NCBI GenBank assembly: GCA_017795045.1
Contig: CP051244.1
Span: 1,227,407-1,291,406 of the forward strand
Source of the DNA: Allomuricauda sp.
GTDB taxonomy: Bacteria > Bacteroidota > Bacteroidia > Flavobacteriales > Flavobacteriaceae
Length of the DNA: 64,000 nucleotides
Direction of reading: 5' to 3'
Shown here: positions 37,990 through 46,136 of the stretch, piece after piece
Position numbering within the stretch: the first letter of the stretch is position 1
How the letters are laid out: each line of letters begins with the position of its first letter
The notes under the pieces: model-generated
What the model was told of the DNA's origin: nothing
The model's database searches: none
What the model saw: only the letters and a program-made list of their open reading frames with translations
Made by a program: the position numbers and the translations under genes

Positions 37990-38616
37990 TTATAAAAAGG
38001 ATACTTTGCCATCTGAAAGGTCATACATGGCACCAACAATGGCAATTTCACCTTTCTCTTCCATTTCTTTCAAAATGGGGCTTTGCTGTCTGATGTTGTC
38101 CAAAGTCAACTCCACATTTTTAACGGCAACGGCATCCACAAAATCCAAATTCTTTGAGTTTCTCAAAGATTCGTCTTTTGGTTCGGAAACCGCTTCTACA
38201 GCTGGCTCAATTTTATTGATCAAGGTGGTAAGGTTCCCCAAACGCGCATGGTCACATGCACCTTTTACCGCCCCACAGCTGGTGTGCCCGAGAACAACAA
38301 GGAGTTTGGTGCCTGCCAATTTACAGGCAAATTCCATACTTCCAAGGATATCGTCATTGACGAAATTCCCGGCAATCCTTACACTGAAAATGTCTCCTAG
38401 ACCTTGGTCAAAGACCAATTCAGCAGAAACCCTGGAATCAATACAGCTAAGGATGGTGGCAAAGGGAAACTGCCCATCCTTGGTTTCGTTCACTTGTTGT
38501 AGCAAGTTTCTATTGGCCTTTAGATTTTTTTGAAAACGCTCGTTCCCCTCTTGCAAGAACTGCAAGGCTTTCTTGGGCGTCATTGTGGCCTGTGTTTCTT
38601 TAGTGTGTGCTTTCAT
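37990..38616 (-). CDS. Beta-class carbonic anhydrase
   Basis: Protein of 208 residues that interconverts CO2 and bicarbonate. Zinc ligands Cys58, Asp60/Arg62 dyad (SCIDSR), His111 and Cys114 (HTSCG) are all present, so it should be active. It has no signal peptide and is cytoplasmic. It lies 10 bases after a SulP gene, which supports a bicarbonate import and hydration function. Confidence 0.95.
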   Translation of the reverse strand: MKAHTKETQATMTPKKALQFLQEGNERFQKNLKANRNLLQQVNETKDGQFPFATILSCIDSRVSAELVFDQGLGDIFSVRIAGNFVNDDILGSMEFACKLAGTKLLVVLGHTSCGAVKGACDHARLGNLTTLINKIEPAVEAVSEPKDESLRNSKNLDFVDAVAVKNVELTLDNIRQQSPILKEMEEKGEIAIVGAMYDLSDGKVSFL

Positions 38617-38626
38617 AGTATTAGGG

Positions 38627-40210
38627 CTATGCCGTTTTTTTCGGTCTTAGATTAAAAAATTCAATATAACTTTTTGGGTTTTCAACAACCCCTCTCTCGG
38701 AAATAATCTTAATGTCTATTTTCCGTGTTTTTGCCTTGCTCGAGAAGTCTTCCAAAATCTCAACAATGTCATTGTCCAAGAACCGCGTCTTTCTAACATC
38801 CAATTCAAGATAAGAATTTTCAGGAAGTCGGTCCAGCTCTTTTAAAATGGCTCCTTTATTGATAAAGGTGACCTCTTCGGCCAAGGTCATTTTTATTTTG
38901 TGGACCCCATTGCTTTTATCCTCTATATGAAGGAAGTGGGAGTTTTGGTAACTCTTGATCAGAATGACCACAATTCCAACCCCCAAACCTAGTGAAATTC
39001 CAACCAATAGATCGGTAAAAACAATTCCCACCACGGTTACAATGAAGGGAACAAACTGTTTCCAACCCGAATTGTACATGGTTTTGAAAAGACTTGGCTT
39101 GGCCAATTTATACCCTACAACAAAGAGAATTGCCGCCAAGACGGACAGAGGTATCATGTTGAGAAGTTTGGGAATCAGGATTACCGAGGCCAACAATAAA
39201 AATCCATGGATAATGGCCGAGGCCTTTGTTCTACCGCCAGATTGAATATTGGCCGAACTACGGACAATTACCTGGGTCACGGGAAGTCCACCGACCAAAC
39301 CGGAAAGGCTGTTCCCCACCCCTTGGGCAAGTAATTCCCTATTGGTAGGGGTAACGCGTTTGTGTGGATCTAGCTTATCCGTTGCTTCAACACAAAGCAA
39401 AGTTTCCAGACTGGCCACCAATGCAATGGTAAAGGCTGTGATCCAAATTTCGGGATTGGTTATGGCCGAAAAATTGGGAAAACTGAACAATCCGGCAAAG
39501 GATTCCAGACCATCCGGAATGGGAACACTTACCAAGTGCTCGGCAGAAATGCCCCATTTGGCATCACCTGAGGTGAATGAAAAATATAGGATTCCCAAAA
39601 CCACGGCCACTAGAGGTCCTTGGACCAATTGGAAAACTTTGGATTTTTTACTCAAGACCCTGTCCCAAAGAATAAGGATGGCCAAAGCCACTATTGCGAT
39701 CAAGGTAGCGCCAGGGCTAATAAAGTTAATGGCATTTATAATTTCACTGAATGTGTTTTCCCCATCCACTTGAAAGAAGGCCCAATCCCCTTCTGGATCG
39801 GCATCGTATCCAAAAAAGTGTGGAATCTGTTTTAGAATGATGATGATTCCGATTCCCGTTAGCATTCCCTTGATTACCGATGAAGGAAAATAATAGGCGA
39901 TCACCCCTGCTTTTAGCATTCCAAATACCATTTGGATGATACCTCCCAAAACTACGGCCACCAAGAAATTTTCGTAACCTCCCAAGGTGCCTATGGCGGT
40001 CAATACAATGGCAGCAAGACCTGCTGCAGGACCACTCACGCCAATTTGTGAACCACTGAGCGCACCAACAACAATACCCCCAATAATTCCAGCGATAAGG
40101 CCTGAAAAAAGAGGGGCGCCACTGGCCAGTGCAATTCCCAAACAAAGGGGGAGTGCCACAAAAAAGACCACAATACTGGCTGGCAAGTCATTTTTAATAT
40201 ACTTGAACAT
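38627..40210 (-). CDS. SulP family anion transporter with divergent STAS domain (second)
   Basis: Protein of 527 residues. Membrane domain with SIVVFFVALPLCLGIALASG and SQIGVSGPAAGL. The C-terminal STAS region (about 440-520) has FLDNDIVEIL in place of the usual D-x-S, so the phosphorylatable Ser of SpoIIAA-like domains is missing. Directly upstream of carbonic anhydrase (10 bases), consistent with a bicarbonate transporter of the BicA-like kind reported from marine flavobacteria. Confidence 0.9.
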   Translation of the reverse strand: MFKYIKNDLPASIVVFFVALPLCLGIALASGAPLFSGLIAGIIGGIVVGALSGSQIGVSGPAAGLAAIVLTAIGTLGGYENFLVAVVLGGIIQMVFGMLKAGVIAYYFPSSVIKGMLTGIGIIIILKQIPHFFGYDADPEGDWAFFQVDGENTFSEIINAINFISPGATLIAIVALAILILWDRVLSKKSKVFQLVQGPLVAVVLGILYFSFTSGDAKWGISAEHLVSVPIPDGLESFAGLFSFPNFSAITNPEIWITAFTIALVASLETLLCVEATDKLDPHKRVTPTNRELLAQGVGNSLSGLVGGLPVTQVIVRSSANIQSGGRTKASAIIHGFLLLASVILIPKLLNMIPLSVLAAILFVVGYKLAKPSLFKTMYNSGWKQFVPFIVTVVGIVFTDLLVGISLGLGVGIVVILIKSYQNSHFLHIEDKSNGVHKIKMTLAEEVTFINKGAILKELDRLPENSYLELDVRKTRFLDNDIVEILEDFSSKAKTRKIDIKIISERGVVENPKSYIEFFNLRPKKTA

Positions 40211-40294
40211 AATAATAAAGAATAAGATTGCCTTCAGGTTCTAAGGCTTGCTGAAGACAGTTAGAAATTGATTTTTGATGTGTTTTCCGGAGAA

Positions 40295-40624
40295 TTAAAT
40301 CAATCTTCTGGGAGGGGGGTCAAGAATTTCAACGGTATAATCCAAAACAGGGAATATATACCCTAAAGAATTAAAGTCTTGTTCTTGATTAAAGGAAGTG
40401 TCCACAGGAAAAAAATTCCGAAGCAAAAAATACTTGCTCTCAAAACTTTTACTACCCGTGGTTTCGTTGCTGTTGTTTTCCTCCTCTGAGGAACCAAGAA
40501 TTATAGCGGTACAGTACTCCTTTCCCAATAAAGGGACAAGGGGCGAGGTCATAAGGATTGTGACCAACATCACCGAGACAAAAGGAAAAGCCAACAGTCT
40601 TAGCACTATACTCTTTTTTTGCAA
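40295..40624 (-). CDS. Small exported hypothetical protein upstream of the SulP island
   Basis: Up to 109 residues. The longest frame opens with TTG at 40624, but that codon forms part of a -7 box (TATTTTTG) and so cannot lie well inside the transcript. In-frame GTG (40606) or ATG (40570) are more likely starts. A hydrophobic N-terminal segment suggests a signal or anchor; the rest is polar, with a Glu/Asn-rich stretch and a C-terminal PPPRR. Unrecognised. Same strand as the SulP-CA genes, 84 bases upstream of them. Confidence 0.45.
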   Translation of the reverse strand: MQKKSIVLRLLAFPFVSVMLVTILMTSPLVPLLGKEYCTAIILGSSEEENNSNETTGSKSFESKYFLLRNFFPVDTSFNQEQDFNSLGYIFPVLDYTVEILDPPPRRLI

Positions 40625-40662
40625 AAATATAAGGATACGGACTTTTTTTTGTTAAATAATGT

Positions 40663-41427
40663 TTAAAAGTCTTTCAACAGCTTAATGCTGTCTCCTAACA
40701 ACCATCCTGTCTGCCCATCTGAAATCCGTATTTTCTTCCAATCGTCCAATTGGTCCAGAACATTCACTTTGGTGCCTTCGTGCAGGGTAAAGACCATTTC
40801 ACTGTTGTTATTGGGTTCAGAGGACACCCTAACCTCTTTACTGAAGACAATGGCAGGGTTGTCCCTTTTGAATTCCTGCCGTTGCAGGTAAGCCATAAGA
40901 ACCGACATGACGCCTAGGGCCAATGCAAAGATGCCCACAATAAAAGCCAGTCGTTTTTGATTGGCAAAGCGAAGAAAAAAATAGGCCAAATAACCCAGAA
41001 CGAAAAGAATTATGAAAGCAATGGCCAAATAGGCCCATTGATCAAAGGAAAATAGACTTACCACACTTTCATAGAATTGGGCTATTTCTGTTTTGGGCAT
41101 ATTTTCTATGGCATCCAACCTCATGTTTTGGGCATAGACCAGGTTGTTCAGGATTTCATCATCATTGGGATCTAATAATAGAGCCTTTTCATAGTAATAG
41201 ATACTCGGCCCGATGGCATTCAACTTATAGTAGCAATTGCCCATATTAAAGTAGAGTTGGGCGGAATGCTCCCCATTCTTTAGGATTTGATCATAATTTT
41301 CAACGGCCTTGGAATATTCCCCTTTGTTGTACAGTTCGGTGGCTTCTTCAAAAAGGGTCTTGTTTTGGGAAAACCCAAAGGAAAAAGAAAGGAAACAGAG
41401 GTAAAGCACTAATTTTTTCATACTCAT
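40663..41427 (-). CDS. batE: BatE: TPR protein with SH3-like domain
   Basis: Protein of 254 residues: signal peptide, TPR repeats (about 20-100, e.g. AVENYDQIL, LYFNMGNCYY), two hydrophobic segments (about 130-185) and a C-terminal bacterial SH3 domain (about 195-250). Last gene of the Bat aerotolerance operon. Its ATG overlaps the batD stop (ATGA); an internal ATG at 41421 is an alternative start. Confidence 0.9.
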   Translation of the reverse strand: MSMKKLVLYLCFLSFSFGFSQNKTLFEEATELYNKGEYSKAVENYDQILKNGEHSAQLYFNMGNCYYKLNAIGPSIYYYEKALLLDPNDDEILNNLVYAQNMRLDAIENMPKTEIAQFYESVVSLFSFDQWAYLAIAFIILFVLGYLAYFFLRFANQKRLAFIVGIFALALGVMSVLMAYLQRQEFKRDNPAIVFSKEVRVSSEPNNNSEMVFTLHEGTKVNVLDQLDDWKKIRISDGQTGWLLGDSIKLLKDF

Positions 41428-43208
41428 AACTGCTTGTCCAAATTAGAGATTACCGCACTGGCCTTTTCATAATCATTCTGCATCTGCACATCTGAAAAGG
41501 GACTGTAACGGGCCATTTCGCAACTTTTCAACAAATCAATAAAGCCATCTACATCTACAGGGTCCACTTTTTTGTCCAATAGGATGGAGGTTATCTTTTC
41601 CTTGCTGAACTCGGAGGTCTCAATTTTGAGTTTGGCCTTTAGGTAGTTATGTAATCCTTTTTCCAAAGCCACATAGAAGGCTTCTTTGTTGCCCAGCTCC
41701 TTTTTGGCTGTGGAGAGGTATTTTCTGGCCAATTTATTGGCCTTCTTGATTTTGTTTCCTACCACATCCTGTGCAATGGCCTCCCTCTTCTTAAAGGAAA
41801 AGATGGCGATTGGAATCAACAACAGCGGACCGAACAGCAAAAGGTAAAACGTGTTGGAACCAAAAAAATAGTTGACACCAATAGGGCTGAGGTTGGGATT
41901 GATCTTTATAAAATGGAACTGTTTTCCCGTTGGGACCACCAATTGCTTGTTGGGGTTTGTTCCTATGGCATCGTTTGTCAAAGCACTTGTCGGTCCTTCC
42001 AAAACCTCAATATTGATTTCCTCCGAATTAAGGGTGACGTATTTTGCCGTACTTGGGTTAAAATAGCTGAACGAAATGCTGGGGATGGGATATTTTCCCC
42101 GAAATGAGGGGACAATGGTGTAATTGTTGGAAACTTTTCCTTCCATTCCGGAACTATAGGTCTGTATATTTTCTTCATGCTCGGGGTCATAGACTTCGAG
42201 GGCGCTTGGCAGCTCAGGTTCAGGAAGTTGAAAGAGCTTTAGGTTGCCCTTGCCCGAAACTTCTACGATGGCCTGTAGCGACTCGGAGGCGTTCAGTTGT
42301 TTTTTGGTTGCGGTCACTGAAAACTCAAAATCTCCCACGGCACCGCCAAAATTGGCAGGTTTTCCTGCCTCGGGCAAAGATTTTACATTTATGGTCCTTT
42401 TTCCGGCCGAAACCGTTTTACTGGTCTGGGTGTAGATACGTCCGCCAAAGAAATCCCTTCGGTTGGTGGGTACGTCCACAAAGATTTCCAAGGACAGCGG
42501 TTCTATTTCCAACCTTCCCGTTTTTTGGGGATACAGTACCACTCTTTTCAACACCACATAGCGATAGGGCTTGCCTTCATAAGTGCCATTTTGGGCCGTG
42601 TGTCGGGTCACAGGGATATCCTGACTCCAAAAATTGTTGTACGTAGGATTGTCCAAAGGGCGGTAGTTGGTAACACTGATATCTGGGCTTACGTAGAGTT
42701 TGTAGATCACGGTCACCGCCTCATTGAGATAGGGATTTCCTTTGGAAACCTCTGCCACCAAGTGTAGACTCTCGTCCGCCACGTCATCCACGGTTTTTTG
42801 GTCACTGGGCTTATCCACGGCAGCGGTCACCTCCACAGTTTTGGGAAGGGTTTTGTAGGTCTCTCCACCAATATCAATAGTGGCCTGCTTGATGGTGAAG
42901 TTTCCCCTTGCTGTTGGGACCAAAATATAGGAGTAGGTTTTTGAAAAGCTTCGTTTTCCGTTGACCCAGGATGAACTGATGGATTGCGATGGCCCCATGA
43001 CAACCTTGAAACCTTCAAAGGGAGGGGGGCTGAAATTATCCCCGTCCTTGTTCATGCTGAACTCTACCCTAAGACGCTCGTTGATACCCAACTTTTCCTT
43101 GCTGAGGTTCATCTGAAAAGTAACCTCCTCATCTTGGGCATAGGAAGATATCCCCACAAAAAGGGAGATGATGGTAAAAAGTAAAATTTTGCCCCTCAAC
43201 CTATACAT
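41424..43208 (-). CDS. batD: BatD: large periplasmic protein of the aerotolerance operon
   Basis: Protein of 594 residues with an N-terminal signal peptide (SLFVGISSYAQ), several Ig-like/beta-rich periplasmic domains, a membrane segment at about 440-460 (FYLLLFGPLLLIPIAIF) and a cytoplasmic helical tail. Recognised as BatD from domain layout and place between batC and batE. Its ATG overlaps the batC stop by one base (TAATG). Confidence 0.9.
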   Translation of the reverse strand: MYRLRGKILLFTIISLFVGISSYAQDEEVTFQMNLSKEKLGINERLRVEFSMNKDGDNFSPPPFEGFKVVMGPSQSISSSWVNGKRSFSKTYSYILVPTARGNFTIKQATIDIGGETYKTLPKTVEVTAAVDKPSDQKTVDDVADESLHLVAEVSKGNPYLNEAVTVIYKLYVSPDISVTNYRPLDNPTYNNFWSQDIPVTRHTAQNGTYEGKPYRYVVLKRVVLYPQKTGRLEIEPLSLEIFVDVPTNRRDFFGGRIYTQTSKTVSAGKRTINVKSLPEAGKPANFGGAVGDFEFSVTATKKQLNASESLQAIVEVSGKGNLKLFQLPEPELPSALEVYDPEHEENIQTYSSGMEGKVSNNYTIVPSFRGKYPIPSISFSYFNPSTAKYVTLNSEEINIEVLEGPTSALTNDAIGTNPNKQLVVPTGKQFHFIKINPNLSPIGVNYFFGSNTFYLLLFGPLLLIPIAIFSFKKREAIAQDVVGNKIKKANKLARKYLSTAKKELGNKEAFYVALEKGLHNYLKAKLKIETSEFSKEKITSILLDKKVDPVDVDGFIDLLKSCEMARYSPFSDVQMQNDYEKASAVISNLDKQL

Positions 43209-44107
43209 TACCAGTCTTTTTCGTTTTTGATTTTCTTGCCCCTCACTTTCCTTTCCTCCATTTTCTCCTGCACCTTTTTCTCCTCGTTCTGCATGGCCTC
43301 TAAAAGGTTTTGAATCTGTTGTTCGGATAGCTGATTGGGTCGTGGTTGTTGTTTTTGACCCTCAGGTTGGTCTCCTTGATTGGGTTTTTTCTCCTGCTCC
43401 TTTTTCTTGTCGCCGTCCCCCTCTTGATTTTCCTCAGGCTTGTCATTGCCATTATCTCCTTGATCGCCCTCGTCCTTGTTCTCGTCTTCGTTTTGCTTTC
43501 CTTCGTCCTGCTTGTCGTTGTCCCCCTCGTTGTTCTGGTCTTGGTTCTGATCCTGATTTTGGTCTTGCTGATCTTGCTTGTCCTGATTATCTTGGTTCTG
43601 GTCGTTTTGTTGCTCGTCTTGCTGTTTCTCCAACATTTTTTTGGCCAAGGCCAAATTGTAACGGGTCTCATCGTCATTGGGATTGCTCCGCAGGGCTTCC
43701 TTGTAGGCTCCAACGGCCTTTTCGTATTCCTTGTTCTTCATGAACACATTGCCCATGTTGTGAAAGGCCTTATGCTTCCCAGACTTGTCTTCCGCAGTTT
43801 CGCCTGCTTGCTTATACCGACCAAAGGCTTCTCCAAAACTTTCCCGATTGTAATAGGCATTTCCCAAATTGAAGGGAGCGGCCACATTCTTTTCACTCTT
43901 GGAAATGGCCCTGCGGTAATTGGCTTCCGCAGTAACAAAATCATTGGAAGAAAGCTCTTCATTGGCCTCATAAGTGAGGTTGGTTGAGCTCTTGAGGGCC
44001 TTTTCGGCCACTTTTTCCGCTTCTCCTATTCCGTCCTGTGCCAAGGCAATGCCAGTACAAAGCAGCAGGGTAAACGTCCATCTTATCTTATTCATCATCG
44101 TGCTCAT
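43208..44107 (-). CDS. batC: BatC: TPR protein with Gln/Asp/Asn-rich tail
   Basis: Protein of 299 residues. Signal peptide, TPR repeats (about 45-150, NYRRAISKSEKN, YKQAGETAED, YKEALRSNPND), then about 110 residues almost entirely Q, D, N, E, K and G, ending in a charged helix. Starts at 44107 or the in-frame ATGs at 44098 and 44095; the last directly precedes the signal peptide. It overlaps batB by up to 20 bases. Confidence 0.9.
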   Translation of the reverse strand: MSTMMNKIRWTFTLLLCTGIALAQDGIGEAEKVAEKALKSSTNLTYEANEELSSNDFVTAEANYRRAISKSEKNVAAPFNLGNAYYNRESFGEAFGRYKQAGETAEDKSGKHKAFHNMGNVFMKNKEYEKAVGAYKEALRSNPNDDETRYNLALAKKMLEKQQDEQQNDQNQDNQDKQDQQDQNQDQNQDQNNEGDNDKQDEGKQNEDENKDEGDQGDNGNDKPEENQEGDGDKKKEQEKKPNQGDQPEGQKQQPRPNQLSEQQIQNLLEAMQNEEKKVQEKMEERKVRGKKIKNEKDW

Positions 44108-45134
44108 TGAAAAGATTTAGTTTTTTTAACCATTGTGTTTTTCTATCCAGAATGAAGATGTCCAAAAATAGACATAAAAAGGCCGCCCCAAGGAACCATT
44201 GGAACTGGTCCTGGTATTCGGCAAACTGTGTGGCCTCAAATTCTGTTTTATCCATCTGGTTCAAGAGTTCCTTGATGTAGTCGACTGCCTGTTCCGTGTT
44301 GGAGCCATCAATATATTCCCCATTGCCGCGATCCGCCACTTCCGCTAGGACAGCTTCATTAAGTTTGGTAATGACCACTTCACCTTGATTGTCCTTTTTT
44401 AGGCTTTCCACCACACCATTTCTTTTGATGGGAATGGGCGCACCTTTGGGTTTTCCCACCCCAATGGTGAATACACGGATGCCATTTTGAACGGCACTTT
44501 CCACTGCGTTGATGGTATTTCCTTCCGAATGGTCTTCCCCATCGGAAACAATAAAGAGTACCCGATTGGTCTGCTCCGAATCATCATAATAGGTGGTGGC
44601 CAAGTCGATGGCGGCATCGATGGCGGTTCCTTGGGAGGACAACATATCGGTGTTCATGCTCTGCAAGAACATTTTGGCCGCCCCGTAATCCGTGGTAATG
44701 GGCAACTGGGGGTAGGCTTGCCCTGCATAGGCAATGATACCGATGCGGTCACTTGCCAATTGGTTGATAATCTCCGAGACCAAACGCTTTGCCTTTTCCA
44801 ACCGGTTGGGGGCAATGTCCTCGGCCAGCATACTTTTGGAAACATCTACTGCGAAAACAATATCCACACCCTCTCTTTTCACGGTTTCCAACTTTGTTCC
44901 GATTTTAGGATTTACCAATCCCAAAACCAAAAGGGACAAACCTGCCAAAAGGAAAACCAATTTCACCGCAGATTTAAAACTCGATTTATTGGGGGCCAGT
45001 CGCCTCAGCAATTTGTTGTCCGCAAAATTACGCTGGGTCCGTTTTTTCCAAATTTGAAGAAAAAAGAACGCCAAGACCATTACGGCAATAATGCCCAAGA
45101 GATAGAAATATGTTTTTTCATCAAACTGAACCAT
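44088..45134 (-). CDS. batB: BatB: von Willebrand factor A domain protein
   Basis: Membrane-anchored VWA protein of 348 residues. N-terminal hydrophobic helices (about 10-30 and 58-75), then a VWA domain with the MIDAS motif DVSKSMLAED, and a C-terminal membrane helix (about 310-330). Paralogue of batA next to it. It participates with BatA and the MoxR ATPase in a complex whose biochemical action is unresolved; linked to oxygen tolerance in Bacteroides. Confidence 0.92.
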   Translation of the reverse strand: MVQFDEKTYFYLLGIIAVMVLAFFFLQIWKKRTQRNFADNKLLRRLAPNKSSFKSAVKLVFLLAGLSLLVLGLVNPKIGTKLETVKREGVDIVFAVDVSKSMLAEDIAPNRLEKAKRLVSEIINQLASDRIGIIAYAGQAYPQLPITTDYGAAKMFLQSMNTDMLSSQGTAIDAAIDLATTYYDDSEQTNRVLFIVSDGEDHSEGNTINAVESAVQNGIRVFTIGVGKPKGAPIPIKRNGVVESLKKDNQGEVVITKLNEAVLAEVADRGNGEYIDGSNTEQAVDYIKELLNQMDKTEFEATQFAEYQDQFQWFLGAAFLCLFLDIFILDRKTQWLKKLNLFNEHDDE

Positions 45135-45137
45135 ATG

Positions 45138-46136
45138 CTAGATAAAGCTTTTAAATATGGAATTGCGCAAGGCCCATTCCAATAAGAGCAATACTCCTGC
45201 CAAAAAAATCAATGGCCGGAATTTTTCCTCGTACTTGTAATATTTGAACTCCTCTATTTCGGTTTTTTCCAACTTATTGATCTCATCATAGATTTCTTCC
45301 AACTTCTCGTTGTCCGTGGCCCTAAAATATTGTCCACCGGTCACTTGGGCGATTTCCTTCAGCAACTCCTCATCAATCTCCACTTGGCGCATCCCATAGC
45401 GGAAAGTGCCATCGGGGTTGTAGGCCACGGGTGAAAGGGCATTTCCATTGGTTCCCAGGCCAATGGTGTAGGTCTTGATGCCAAATTCCACAGCTAGATC
45501 TGCCGCGGTTTGGGGTTCAATAAAACCAGAATTGTTGACACCATCGGTCAGTAGGATGATGACCTTACTGATGGCCTTGCTTTCCTTCAACCGATTTACA
45601 GAAGTGGCCAATCCCATGCCAATGGCCGTTCCATCTTCCAATTCACCATAGGTGATCTCCCTTAAGGCGTTCAACACAATGGCCTTGTCACTGGTAATGG
45701 GTGTTTTGGTATAACTTTCCCCGGCATAGCCTACCAGACCAATACGATCGTTGGGACGTTGTTTTATAAAATCCGCGGCCACCTCTTTTAAGGCCGAAAG
45801 CCTGTTGGGTTTCAAGTCCCGGGCCAACATACTGGAAGAAACGTCTATGGCCATGACAATGTCTATACCCTTGGTGGTCTTGGTACGGGTGGAAATATCC
45901 TCGGTTTGTGGACGGGCCAAGGCGGTTATAATGGCAGCCAAGGCCAAAAGCCGCATTACAAATAGAATAGGTCTCAATTTAGAAGTCCAACTGCTTATGG
46001 AAAACCCTTTAATGCTTGAAATCCTCAAGGCTGCAGTTTGATTCCTATGCTTGAAAAAATACCATAGCAAAGCCAGTGGCAGCAATAAAAGCAACCAGAA
46101 AAACTGAGGATTTGCAAATTCTATATTCTCAAACAT
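45138..46136 (-). CDS. batA: BatA: von Willebrand factor A domain protein
   Basis: VWA protein of 332 residues. Two N-terminal hydrophobic segments, MIDAS motif DVSSSMLARD, and a C-terminal membrane helix. Four bases upstream of batB. Its start is one base from the stop of the preceding BatD/DUF4381-like gene, so translation is coupled. Confidence 0.93.
   Translation of the reverse strand: MFENIEFANPQFFWLLLLLPLALLWYFFKHRNQTAALRISSIKGFSISSWTSKLRPILFVMRLLALAAIITALARPQTEDISTRTKTTKGIDIVMAIDVSSSMLARDLKPNRLSALKEVAADFIKQRPNDRIGLVGYAGESYTKTPITSDKAIVLNALREITYGELEDGTAIGMGLATSVNRLKESKAISKVIILLTDGVNNSGFIEPQTAADLAVEFGIKTYTIGLGTNGNALSPVAYNPDGTFRYGMRQVEIDEELLKEIAQVTGGQYFRATDNEKLEEIYDEINKLEKTEIEEFKYYKYEEKFRPLIFLAGVLLLLEWALRNSIFKSFI

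Noticed and set aside
38016..38616. Sulfate permease operon
   Set aside because: The gene between the two SulPs is an intact beta-carbonic anhydrase, and no sulfate-assimilation gene is nearby, so bicarbonate is the better guess.
40231..40248. Short hairpin GCCTT...AAGGC before the second SulP
   Set aside because: Five-base stem only, without T-run or conserved position; too weak to call.
43346..43987. 213-residue + strand frame opposite batC
   Set aside because: It is antisense to the low-complexity tail of batC; the Leu/Val-rich sequence is a by-product of complementing Gln/Asp codons, not a membrane protein.
44487..45185. 232-residue + strand frame opposite batB
   Set aside because: Antisense of a VWA gene with strong motif evidence.
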